From NCBI GenBank assembly GCA_036378175.1, contig DASUWY010000068.1, positions 30,220-94,219 of the forward strand: DNA of 64,000 bases. The letters run 5' to 3'. The position numbers were made by a program, and so were the translations under genes. Source of the stretch: Thermoleophilaceae bacterium. Lineage in GTDB: Bacteria; Actinomycetota; Thermoleophilia; Solirubrobacterales; Thermoleophilaceae. The notes below the pieces were generated by a model, which was given only the letters and a program-made list of their open reading frames with translations, had not been told where the DNA came from and did not search any database. Positions 55,823-63,245 of this stretch are shown one piece after another. The first letter of the stretch is position 1. Every line of letters starts with the position of its first letter.

Positions 55823-56532
55823 CCCGCCGGGCGGAGCACCTGCCGCCGCTCAAGCGCGTGGGCCACAAGGGTGCGGACCACGTGAGTCCCGGCAATACGC
55901 TCGCGAGCTTCGAGGCCGCGCTCGAGCATGGCGTGGACATGATCGAGTTCGACGTGCTGCGACTTCGCGATGGGCGACTCGTGCTCGCACACGACTACGA
56001 GGACGGCGAGCGCCCCGACGCGCTCACGCTCGAGGAGGGGCTCGACCACTTCGCCGGCGAGGCGTACGCGGACGTGGAGCTGAACCTCGACCTCAAGCTC
56101 CCCGGGTATGAGCGTGAGGTGGTGGATGGGCTGAGCGCGCGCGGGCTGAGCGAGCGGACGGTGATCTCCACGCACTACCTCGAGAGCATCGACCTGATTC
56201 GCACGCTCGATCCTGCGCAGCGTCGAGGCCTTTCCGTGCCGCGGCTCACGAGCGACCCGACGAAGAGCGCGTGGAAGCGGCCGTTCGCGCTCGTGCTGGC
56301 GGCGGCGGCGCGCCGGCTGATACCGCTGCGGGCGAAGCGCATGATCCGAGCGGGCCGCTTCGAGGCCCTCATGTGCCACTGGCGACTCGTCAGCCCCGCG
56401 CTGGTGCGCGCGGTGCATGGCGCGGGTGGCCAGCTCTACGTGTGGACCGTGGACGACGCGAAGCACATCGCCGAGCTCTCAGCGATGGGCGTGGACGGCG
56501 TGATCAGCAACGACCCACGGCTCTTCAGCTAG
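55819..56532 (+). CDS. Glycerophosphodiester phosphodiesterase family protein
   Basis: A 237-residue TIM-barrel enzyme that cleaves glycerophosphodiesters to glycerol-3-phosphate and an alcohol. Catalytic motifs: VGHKGAD (His), SPGNTLASFEAALEHGVDMIEFDVLRLRDG (Glu-x-Asp) and LVLAHD (second His). The end VWTVDD...GVDGVISNDP is typical. No signal peptide is seen, so it is probably cytosolic. The GTG start is coupled to the nei stop; functional linkage to DNA repair is not obvious. Confidence 0.92.
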   Translation: MTRRAEHLPPLKRVGHKGADHVSPGNTLASFEAALEHGVDMIEFDVLRLRDGRLVLAHDYEDGERPDALTLEEGLDHFAGEAYADVELNLDLKLPGYEREVVDGLSARGLSERTVISTHYLESIDLIRTLDPAQRRGLSVPRLTSDPTKSAWKRPFALVLAAAARRLIPLRAKRMIRAGRFEALMCHWRLVSPALVRAVHGAGGQLYVWTVDDAKHIAELSAMGVDGVISNDPRLFS

Positions 56533-56535
56533 CAG

Positions 56536-57069
56536 CTACCTGATTTCGCAGGTCCCGCTCGAATAGCCCACTGGATCGGCCCCCTCGGATGGGTGCTCCC
56601 CCTTGGTGTTGGCGTGCAGCGTCCGCACGATCACCGTGCGGCGGTGGCCGCTCTTCGTGCGCCGGCGCTCCCGCCACTGGAAGTCCACCACCCCGCGCAG
56701 CACGAACGCTGCGCCGGCCTTCGGCGGCGCGAACGAGAACGTGTAACCCGCCTGCTGCGCCTTAACGCGCGACGAGCCAAGCGGCTGCCAGTCGGACACT
56801 CCGTTCCCCTTCACGTCGAACCACTTCTTCGTCGTCTGGTTGTAGAACTGGGCATGGAAGCGCATCCACATGCGCTCGCGGCGATTTCCGTCGCCCGGCA
56901 TGTTGGCTCGCACGCCCATCTGGTTCGGGTGAGCAGCGGTATCGCAGATGTTCACGGTGGCCCACAGGCCCTTCGGCGGCGGCGCCGCACCAGCCGTGGC
57001 GTACCCGCAGACAGCCCCCGCAGCCACGACCGCAGCGACGTAGCCGAACCTCTTCCCGTGTCGCATCAT
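56536..57069 (-). CDS. Exported hypothetical protein
   Basis: A 177-residue predicted secreted protein. The N-terminus HGKRFGYVAAVVAAGAVCGYATAGAA is a signal peptide. The mature part has two Cys (in VNICDTAAHP and GTCEIR), which may form a disulfide, and a beta-rich pattern with WMRFHAQFYN and VLRGVVDFQWRERRR. No known family was recognised. The ATG is chosen so that the signal peptide starts directly; the frame opens further upstream. Convergent with the GDPD gene, three bases between stops. Confidence 0.75.
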   Translation of the reverse strand: MMRHGKRFGYVAAVVAAGAVCGYATAGAAPPPKGLWATVNICDTAAHPNQMGVRANMPGDGNRRERMWMRFHAQFYNQTTKKWFDVKGNGVSDWQPLGSSRVKAQQAGYTFSFAPPKAGAAFVLRGVVDFQWRERRRTKSGHRRTVIVRTLHANTKGEHPSEGADPVGYSSGTCEIR

Positions 57070-57199
57070 CGTTCTAATTGAGCCCACTAAGAGGCAAAAA
57101 GTTGCGTGATGAATCCGCGGCTGGCGCGTATTGAACATGTGAGCGAGTCGTTAGTCGAGCGCATTGCATTCGCTCGCCGTCTCACTCGGGATCGCGCTG

Positions 57200-58429
57200 C
57201 TAGCGCTCGAGCCGCACCGAGAACCCCTCCGCCTTCACGGCGCTGAGGATCTCGTTGTCGTGCTCCGGCCCGTTCGTCTGAAGCACGAGGTGGATCGCCG
57301 TCTCGCGCATGTGGAGATCCATTCCCTCACGGAGATGCTCCACGTCCACCACGTTGCCCCCGTGGTCGGCCACAATCTGAAGCAGGGCGGCCAGCGAACC
57401 CGGCCGGTCCGGCACCACGGTGGCCAGCACGATGCGCCGCCCCGAGGACGTCTCGCCGAGCCGAATGCACTCCGCGAGCAGCGACGCGTCCACGTTGCCG
57501 CCGGAGAGCACCACGCACACCTCGCCGTCATGCGGCGGCTCGATCTTGCCGCGCATGAGCGCCGCCACGCCCACCGCGCCGGCGCCCTCCACAACCAGCT
57601 TCGAGCGCTCGAGCAACAGCACCATGGCCTCGGCCACCTCGTCGTCGCTCACGGTCACGACCTCATCGATCCAGCGCTCCACGAGCGGGAGCGTGAGCTC
57701 GCCCGGCTCCTTCACGGCGATGCCGTCGCAGATCGTGTTCGCCGACCTCGCGCCGATCGGCCTGTGCGCGGCGAGCGAGGCGAGGTAGGGCGCGCACGCC
57801 TCGGCCTGAACGCCAACCACGCGGGCTTCCGGCAAGAGCCCCTTCACCGCGATCGCCACGCCCGTCGAGAGCCCGCCGCCGCCGAGTGGGACCACCACGA
57901 GGCGCACGCTCGGCAGGTCCTCCGCGAGCTCGAGGCCCACGGTGCCCTGGCCGGCCACCACCTGCGCCTCGTCGAACGCGTGCACGAGCGTCATCCCGTC
58001 GCTGCTGGCGATCTCCTGGGCCCGCTCCCGAGCGTCGTCATAGGTGCCGTCGTTCAGCACCACCTCGGCCCCGTACTGCCGCACGGCTGCGATCTTCGCG
58101 AGGGGCGCCCCCGCCGGCATCACGGCCACCGCCCTGATCCCAAGCTCGCGCGCAGCGAAGGCCACCCCCTGCGCGTGATTGCCCGCACTGGCCGCCACTA
58201 CGCCGGCGGCCCGCTCCGACTCCGTGAGCTGCGACAGCCTGTTGAACGCGCCGCGCACCTTGAACGACCCGGTGTACTGCAGGTTCTCGGCCTTCAGGAC
58301 GGTGCGCGCCCCCACGCGGCGCGAGAGCTGCCCGGCCGTGAGCATCGGGGTGCGCCGCGCACGGTTGCCGATGCGCTCACGGGCTGCGATCACATCCTGG
58401 AGCGCAAGGTCCACCCCTACCGTGGGCAT
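57200..58429 (-). CDS. ilvA: Threonine ammonia-lyase with ACT domain
   Basis: A 409-residue PLP enzyme converting threonine to 2-oxobutanoate and ammonia. PLP Lys57 lies in TGSFKVRGA; further motifs are ASAGNHAQGVA, the phosphate loop PLGGGGLSTG, and VLSGGNVD. A single ACT-like domain fills about 335-409 (LATVVPDRPGSLAALLQIVADHGGN), the form common in actinobacterial and TdcB-like enzymes. Its ATG lies within the last codons of ridA (13-base overlap), so the two are translated together. Confidence 0.93.
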   Translation of the reverse strand: MPTVGVDLALQDVIAARERIGNRARRTPMLTAGQLSRRVGARTVLKAENLQYTGSFKVRGAFNRLSQLTESERAAGVVAASAGNHAQGVAFAARELGIRAVAVMPAGAPLAKIAAVRQYGAEVVLNDGTYDDARERAQEIASSDGMTLVHAFDEAQVVAGQGTVGLELAEDLPSVRLVVVPLGGGGLSTGVAIAVKGLLPEARVVGVQAEACAPYLASLAAHRPIGARSANTICDGIAVKEPGELTLPLVERWIDEVVTVSDDEVAEAMVLLLERSKLVVEGAGAVGVAALMRGKIEPPHDGEVCVVLSGGNVDASLLAECIRLGETSSGRRIVLATVVPDRPGSLAALLQIVADHGGNVVDVEHLREGMDLHMRETAIHLVLQTNGPEHDNEILSAVKAEGFSVRLER

Positions 58430-58818
58430 GCCACCACGGCCTCGATCTCCACGCGCGCGCCCTTCGGCAGAGCCGCCACGCCCACGGCGGCCCTCGCGGG
58501 CGGGTCACCGCCCTCGAAGAAGCGCTCGTACGCGGCGTTCACGTCGCCCCAGTCGCCTGCCAGATCTGTGCAGAACACGCCAACGCGCACGGCGTTTGCG
58601 AGGCTCGTGCCGGCCTCCCGGCACACCGCGTCGAGGTTCTGCAGGCAGCGGGTGGTCTGCTCGGCGGCGCCGCCCTCCACGAGCTCGCCGCTCGAGGGGT
58701 CCAGCGGTATCTGCCCGGAGCAGAACAAGAGCGGCGCGTCGACCACGATCGCCTGCGAATAGGGGCCGACCGCGGCCGGCGCCTCCTGCGTCTGGACTAC
58801 CCGGCGTTCGTCTCCCAT
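58417..58818 (-). CDS. ridA: RidA-family enamine/imine deaminase
   Basis: A 133-residue trimeric Rid protein. Motifs: VGPYSQAIVVDAPLLFCSGQIPLDP, VFCTDL, and the end GVAALPKGARVEIEAVV. The catalytic Arg (in NAVRVGVF or ARAAVGV regions) is consistent with active RidA. RidA hydrolyses 2-aminoacrylate and related enamines released by PLP dehydratases, the very product class of the overlapping ilvA. The gene pair is divergent from the Crp/Fnr regulator. Confidence 0.93.
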   Translation of the reverse strand: MGDERRVVQTQEAPAAVGPYSQAIVVDAPLLFCSGQIPLDPSSGELVEGGAAEQTTRCLQNLDAVCREAGTSLANAVRVGVFCTDLAGDWGDVNAAYERFFEGGDPPARAAVGVAALPKGARVEIEAVVACPR

Positions 58819-58854
58819 GGCGAGACAACCTACTCCGGTGAGATCATCCACGGC

Positions 58855-59547
58855 ATGGCAGGCAGTGAGGACATCGCCAAGCTCCTCGGTCGCGTCTCGA
58901 TCTTCTCGGGACTCACACCCGAGCAACTTGCCGGCCTGGCGTCGGTGGCAGTGCCCAGGCAGTGGGGCTCCGGTGAGGTGATCTTCCGCGAGGGCGACGC
59001 CGGCGACACCTGTTACGTCGTGCAGGACGGCTGCGTGCGAGTTACCCGCAACCACTCGGACGGGCGCACGATCACGCTCGCCGAGCTGCGCGCCGGCGAC
59101 CTCTTCGGCGAGCTCGCGATGTTCGACTCCGAGCGCCGGTCCGCCACCGTCGAGGCCGCCGAGGACACGAACGGAATCGCCCTCCTCGCTGGAGATATGC
59201 GACGCCTCCTGATGAGACACCCCGACATCTCGATCAAGCTGCTCACGGCGTTTGCCGAGCGCCTCAAGGAGGCGAACGAGAGAATCTCGCGCCAGTCGTT
59301 CCAGACGGTGGCGAGCCGCGTGGCCGGCGTGCTCCTCGCCCACGCAGAGACGCTCGAGGCGGAGGGGATGGCGCCGCACGACGTGCTCATCCACTCCACG
59401 CGCGCCGAGATCGCGCAGCTCGCCGGCTCCTCGCGCGAATCGGTATCCCGCTTCCTGGCGACCCTCGAGCGAGCGGGACTCGTCACGTGCGGTCGCGGGA
59501 AGGTCGTGATCCATGACCCCGCCGCGCTCCGACGGTACATCTACTGA
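58855..59547 (+). CDS. Crp/Fnr-family transcriptional regulator
   Basis: A 230-residue regulator. The cyclic-nucleotide-binding fold spans about 12-125 (VIFREGDAGDTCYVVQDG, GDLFGELAMFDSERRSATVEA), with the GELA motif and Arg of the cNMP pocket. The HTH is near 170-215 (RAEIAQLAGSSRESVSRFLATLERAGL). No N-terminal Cys cluster is seen, so it is CRP-like rather than an Fe-S FNR. It is divergent from ridA-ilvA with a 36-base spacer and overlaps the next gene by 35 bases. Confidence 0.92.
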   Translation: MAGSEDIAKLLGRVSIFSGLTPEQLAGLASVAVPRQWGSGEVIFREGDAGDTCYVVQDGCVRVTRNHSDGRTITLAELRAGDLFGELAMFDSERRSATVEAAEDTNGIALLAGDMRRLLMRHPDISIKLLTAFAERLKEANERISRQSFQTVASRVAGVLLAHAETLEAEGMAPHDVLIHSTRAEIAQLAGSSRESVSRFLATLERAGLVTCGRGKVVIHDPAALRRYIY

Positions 59548-60178
59548 GGAGTACGCCGAGCGCCGGCATGCGATGGTGGAGCGCCAGCTCCGCGGCCGCG
59601 GCATCACCGACGAGCGGGTGCTGCGAGCGATGGAGCAGGTACCGCGCGAGCTGTTCGTGCCCGTGGAGGAGCGGCGGCGCGCCTACCGCGACGGCGCGCT
59701 CCGCATCGGTCAGGGCCAGACGATCTCGCAGCCCTGGATAGTGGCCTCGATGACGTCGCTGCTCGAGCTCCAGCCGGACGATCGCGTGCTCGAGGTGGGC
59801 ACCGGCTCGGGCTACGGCGCCGCCGTGCTCGCGCTCTGCTGCCGCGAGGTGGTGACGATCGAGCGGCACGCGCCACTCGCCGAACGCGCGGCAGAGGTGC
59901 TCGAGGAACTCGGCTACGACAACGTCGAGGTTCGCACCGGCGACGGCTGTAAGGGCGCCGCCGATCGCGCGCCATTCGACGGGATTTCCGTGACGGCCAC
60001 CGCGGAGGGCGGGCCCCCGGCGGTGCTGATGGAGCAGCTCGCCGCGGACGGCGTGCTCGTGTGCCCAGTCCGCACGAGCGCGGGCGAGCGCCTCACCCGC
60101 TACCGCGCCGGCGGTGGCGTGGAGCCGCTCGTATCCGTGCGCTTCGTTCCCCTCATCGAGGATGCCGTTGGCGGTTGA
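59513..60178 (+). CDS. pcm: Protein-L-isoaspartate O-methyltransferase
   Basis: A 221-residue SAM-dependent repair enzyme for damaged aspartyl residues. Conserved sequence: VPRELFVP, the substrate motif GQGQTISQPWIVASMTSLL, the SAM loop VLEVGTGSGYGAAVLA, and GDGCKGAADRAPFDGISVTA. The first ATG overlaps the Crp gene; an in-frame ATG at 59573 would give a shorter protein with overlap removed. Its 3' end overlaps the NUDIX gene. Confidence 0.93.
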   Translation: MTPPRSDGTSTEEYAERRHAMVERQLRGRGITDERVLRAMEQVPRELFVPVEERRRAYRDGALRIGQGQTISQPWIVASMTSLLELQPDDRVLEVGTGSGYGAAVLALCCREVVTIERHAPLAERAAEVLEELGYDNVEVRTGDGCKGAADRAPFDGISVTATAEGGPPAVLMEQLAADGVLVCPVRTSAGERLTRYRAGGGVEPLVSVRFVPLIEDAVGG

Positions 60179-60593
60179 GCGCGAGTTCTCAGCCGGCGGC
60201 GTGGTGGTGCGGAACATGCGCGGGCGTCCCTACCTCGCCGCCGTCCGGGTGAAGGACGGGAAGGTGCTCGCGCTGCCCAAGGGCCACATCGACCCGGGCG
60301 AATCGGCAGCCGAGGCCGCGACTCGGGAGGTGCGCGAGGAGACCGGCGTGGAAGCCACCCTGATCGAAAAGATCGAGGACATCCGCTACTGGTACGTGCG
60401 CGGCGGCACGCGCGTGGTGAAGGTGGTGAGCTTCTTCCTGTTCCGCTACCGCTCGGGCAGCGTGGAAGACCACGATCACGAGGTGGACTCGGCAGAGTGG
60501 GTACCGCTTGCGGAGGCCCCTAAACTGCTCTCCTACCGGGGGGAGAGAGAGGTGGCTGCCGCCGCACAGTCGAGGTGGGGCACCGGTAGGTAG
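60162..60593 (+). CDS. NUDIX hydrolase
   Basis: A 143-residue hydrolase of nucleoside diphosphates linked to another moiety. The NUDIX box is complete at residues 41-63 (GHIDPGESAAEAATREVREE followed by TGV), preceded by EFSAGGVVVRN. The specific substrate is not evident; similar actinobacterial proteins act on ADP-ribose, 8-oxo-dGTP or diadenosine polyphosphates. The ATG lies 17 bases inside the pcm gene, so coupling is likely. Confidence 0.92.
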   Translation: MPLAVEREFSAGGVVVRNMRGRPYLAAVRVKDGKVLALPKGHIDPGESAAEAATREVREETGVEATLIEKIEDIRYWYVRGGTRVVKVVSFFLFRYRSGSVEDHDHEVDSAEWVPLAEAPKLLSYRGEREVAAAAQSRWGTGR

Positions 60594-60607
60594 GCTGCCC
60601 GGGTTCC

Positions 60608-61003
60608 GTGTACGTACTGAACTTCTACTCGCCAGTCTTCATCGACCAGCTCAAGCGTGGCCGCAAGACCGCGACCATCCGGCTGGGCGACAAGGCGTCC
60701 AAGTACAAGAAGGGCCAGGTCGTGCTCGTCACGGTCGGTTTTCAGCACTCGCCACGGGAGAAGATCTTCGAGGCCGTGATCGACGCCGTGGAGGTGAAGC
60801 GCGTGAAGGAGCTCTCGCCGCGCGACATCGAGCACGACAACCCGGAGTTCCGCCGGCTCGACGAGACGATCCACTTTCTGGAGCAGATCTACGGGCGGCC
60901 GGTTGATCACGACGACGTCGTGACCGTCGTCCATTTCAGCGCGATCTCCGAGCGGCCCACGGAGATCACGGAACGCCTCCGTACTGGGCCGAAGCAGAAC
61001 TAG
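60608..61003 (+). CDS. ASCH-domain protein
   Basis: A 131-residue protein with an ASCH fold: VLNFYSPVFIDQLKRGRKTATIRLGDKASKYKKGQVVLVTVGF. ASCH domains resemble PUA domains and bind RNA; some cut RNA or hydrolyse acetylated cytidine. The basic, Lys-rich N-terminal face agrees with nucleic-acid binding. GTG start, 14 bases after the NUDIX stop. A repeat cluster begins at its TAG. Confidence 0.8.
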   Translation: MYVLNFYSPVFIDQLKRGRKTATIRLGDKASKYKKGQVVLVTVGFQHSPREKIFEAVIDAVEVKRVKELSPRDIEHDNPEFRRLDETIHFLEQIYGRPVDHDDVVTVVHFSAISERPTEITERLRTGPKQN

Positions 61004-61085
61004 GTCGCAGGCTCGCAAGTCGCAGGTCGCAGGCTGAATCCAGCTTGGCACTGTCCCTGCCACCCTGCCACGTGCGACCTGCGAC
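61002..61085. repeat. Direct and inverted GTCGCAGG repeats after the ASCH gene
   Basis: AGGTCGCAGGCT occurs twice (61002-61013, 61024-61035). GTCGCAGGTCGCA (61019-61031) is perfectly complementary to TGCGACCTGCGAC (61073-61085), giving a 13-bp stem with a 41-base loop. It lies between the ASCH stop and the groES promoter. It may be a terminator, or a member of a dispersed intergenic repeat family. Confidence 0.6.
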
Positions 61086-61121
61086 CTCGTGAAGATTTCG
61101 CTTCCCGAGTGGCAAAACCCG

Positions 61122-61150
61122 TTGGCATTTGGCACTCCTATTGCTAGAGT
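61122..61150 (+). promoter_or_regulatory. groES-groEL promoter
   Basis: TTGGCA (61122-61127) and TAGAGT (61145-61150), spaced 17 bases, form a plausible sigma70-type promoter. The -10 overlaps the right half of the CIRCE operator, so repressor binding would block polymerase. Confidence 0.55.
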
Positions 61151-61155
61151 GCCAA
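61129..61155. promoter_or_regulatory. CIRCE operator (HrcA binding site)
   Basis: TTGGCACTC (61129-61137) - nine bases - GAGTGCCAA (61147-61155): a perfect inverted repeat matching the CIRCE consensus TTAGCACTC-N9-GAGTGCTAA with one compensated change per arm. It lies 37 bases before the groES start and implies HrcA-mediated heat-shock repression. hrcA is not in the window. Confidence 0.92.
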
Positions 61156-61191
61156 AGCAGTTTCTGTCTGGACCAAACGGAGGTTTTCTGA

Positions 61192-61485
61192 ATGAAGCTC
61201 AAGCCTCTCGGCGATCGCTTGATCGTCCAGGCGGTAGAGGAGGAGGAGACGACCGCGAGCGGCATCGTCCTCCCCGACACCGCCAAGGAGAAGCCCCAGC
61301 GCGGCAAGGTTCTCGCGGTCGGGGACGGCAAGCTGGCGGAGGACAGCGGCCAGCGCATTCCCCTCGACGTTTCCGAGGGCGACGAGGTCCTGTACTCGAA
61401 GTACGGCGGCACGGAGATCAAGGTGGACGGCGAGGACCTGCTCGTCCTCCGCGAGTCCGACGTGCTCGCCAAGGTCACCGGCTAA
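61192..61485 (+). CDS. groES: Co-chaperonin GroES
   Basis: A 97-residue cap protein of the GroEL chamber. Full-length motifs: [18 protein letters not shown], the mobile loop [21 protein letters not shown], and [25 protein letters not shown] precedes the ATG. The CIRCE operator and promoter lie upstream, and groEL follows after 25 bases, so this is a classic HrcA-controlled operon. Confidence 0.98.
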   Translation: MKLKPLGDRLIVQAVEEEETTASGIVLPDTAKEKPQRGKVLAVGDGKLAEDSGQRIPLDVSEGDEVLYSKYGGTEIKVDGEDLLVLRESDVLAKVTG

Positions 61486-61510
61486 GACGTAAACGGAGGA
61501 ATCTGCACCA

Positions 61511-63142
61511 ATGGCTCACAAGGAGCTCAAGTACGACAGCGAGGCGCGCGCGGCGCTTCAGGCCGGCGTTGACGCCGTAGCCAATGCCGTCAAGGTCACG
61601 CTCGGCCCGAAGGGCCGTTACGTGGTCCTCGACAAGAAGTTCGGCGCGCCCACCATCACCAACGACGGCGTCACGATCGCTCGTGAGATCGAGGTCGAGG
61701 ACGTCTTCCAGAACCAGGGCGCACAGCTCGTGCGCGAGGTCGCCACTGCCACAAACGACGTGGCCGGCGACGGCACCACCACCGCCACCGTCCTCGCCCA
61801 GGCGATTGTCACCCAGGGCCTGAAGAACGTGGCCGCGGGCGCCAACCCGCTCGCTCTCAAGCGCGGCATCGAGCGCGCCGTGGAGCAGGTGGTCGACAAC
61901 ATCAAGACCCAGTCGAAGGACGTCGCGGGCAAGGACCAGATCGCTCGCGTGGCCGCCATCTCGGCAGCCGATGACGAGATCGGCGACGTGATCGCCGACG
62001 CGATCGACAAGGTCGGCAAGGACGGCGTCGTGAACGTCGAGGAGGGCCAGACGTTCGGCATGGACCTCGAGTTCACGGAGGGCATGCAGTTCGACAAGGG
62101 CTACATCTCGCCCTACATGGTCACCGACCAGGAGCGCATGGAGGCGGTCCTCGAGGATCCCTACATCCTCATCGCCAACCAGAAGATCGGCGCCGTGCGC
62201 GACCTGCTGCCCGTGCTCGAGCAGGTGATCCAGTCCGGCCGCCCGATCCTGATCATCGCCGAGGACGTGGAGGGCGAGGCGCTCGCCACGCTCGTGGTGA
62301 ACAAGCTCCGCGGCACCTTCACCGGCGTCGCGGTCAAGGCGCCGGGCTTCGGCGATCGCCGCAAGCGCATGCTCGAGGACATCGCGATCCTCACGGGCGG
62401 CGAGGTGATCACCGAGGAGATGGGCCTCAAGCTCGAGAACACGCAGCTCTCGCAGCTTGGCCGCGCCCGTCGCGTCGTGGTCGCCAAGGACAACACCACG
62501 ATCATCGACGGCGGCGGTGATGCGGAGGACATCAAGGGCCGCATCAACCAGATCAAGGCGGAGATCGAGAGCACCGACTCCGACTTCGACCGCGAGAAGC
62601 TCCAGGAGCGCCTCGCGAAGCTCGCCGGCGGTGTGGCGGTCGTGAAGGTCGGCGCCGCCACCGAGACGGAGATGAAGGAGAAGAAGCACCGCGTGGAGGA
62701 CGCCCTCCAGGCCACCCGTGCCGCCCTCGAGGAGGGCATCGTGCCGGGCGGCGGCTCGGCTCTTCTCCAGGCCGCCTCGGCTGTCACGCCGGACGTGCTC
62801 GACAACGACGACGAGAAGACGGGCGCCCGCATCATCCTGCGCGCGCTCGAGGAGCCGGTCCGTCAGCTCGCGGAGAACGCGGGCCTGGAGGGCTCGGTCG
62901 TCGTCAACGACGTCCGCAAGGCGAAGAAGGGCTGGGGCCTGAACGCCGAGACCGGCGAGATCGTCGATCTCGTGGCCGCGGGCATCATCGACCCGGCGAT
63001 GGTCACGCGCTCGGCGCTGCAGAACGCCGCGTCGATCGCGAAGAACATCCTCACCACCGAGTGCATCGTGGCGGAGGTGCCCGAGAAGGACGGGGCCGGC
63101 GCCGGCATGGGCATGCCCGGTGGCATGGACGGGATGATGTAG
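61511..63142 (+). CDS. groEL: Chaperonin GroEL
   Basis: A 543-residue chaperonin subunit, full length. Motifs: [43 protein letters not shown] for ATP binding and hydrolysis, [15 protein letters not shown], and [11 protein letters not shown]. The C-terminus ends in a Gly-Met tail ([14 protein letters not shown]), the form of the main housekeeping GroEL rather than the His-rich GroEL1. GGAGGAA precedes the ATG. A strong hairpin terminator follows. Confidence 0.98.
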   Translation: MAHKELKYDSEARAALQAGVDAVANAVKVTLGPKGRYVVLDKKFGAPTITNDGVTIAREIEVEDVFQNQGAQLVREVATATNDVAGDGTTTATVLAQAIVTQGLKNVAAGANPLALKRGIERAVEQVVDNIKTQSKDVAGKDQIARVAAISAADDEIGDVIADAIDKVGKDGVVNVEEGQTFGMDLEFTEGMQFDKGYISPYMVTDQERMEAVLEDPYILIANQKIGAVRDLLPVLEQVIQSGRPILIIAEDVEGEALATLVVNKLRGTFTGVAVKAPGFGDRRKRMLEDIAILTGGEVITEEMGLKLENTQLSQLGRARRVVVAKDNTTIIDGGGDAEDIKGRINQIKAEIESTDSDFDREKLQERLAKLAGGVAVVKVGAATETEMKEKKHRVEDALQATRAALEEGIVPGGGSALLQAASAVTPDVLDNDDEKTGARIILRALEEPVRQLAENAGLEGSVVVNDVRKAKKGWGLNAETGEIVDLVAAGIIDPAMVTRSALQNAASIAKNILTTECIVAEVPEKDGAGAGMGMPGGMDGMM

Positions 63143-63169
63143 CGAGGCGTCCCGTACGCCGCAGTTTGC

Positions 63170-63197
63170 GAAGGGCCCGGCACTCGCCGGGCCCTTC
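63170..63197 (+). terminator. groESL terminator hairpin
   Basis: GAAGGGCCCGGC (63170-63181) and GCCGGGCCCTTC (63186-63197) form a perfect 12-bp stem with the four-base loop ACTC, 27 bases after the groEL stop. It is followed by GTCGTT rather than a T-run. Best terminator candidate in the window. Confidence 0.8.
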
Positions 63198-63245
63198 GTC
63201 GTTGCGGGCGTCCGGTTTCGGGCGCCTATGTCGTCTAATTGAGTG

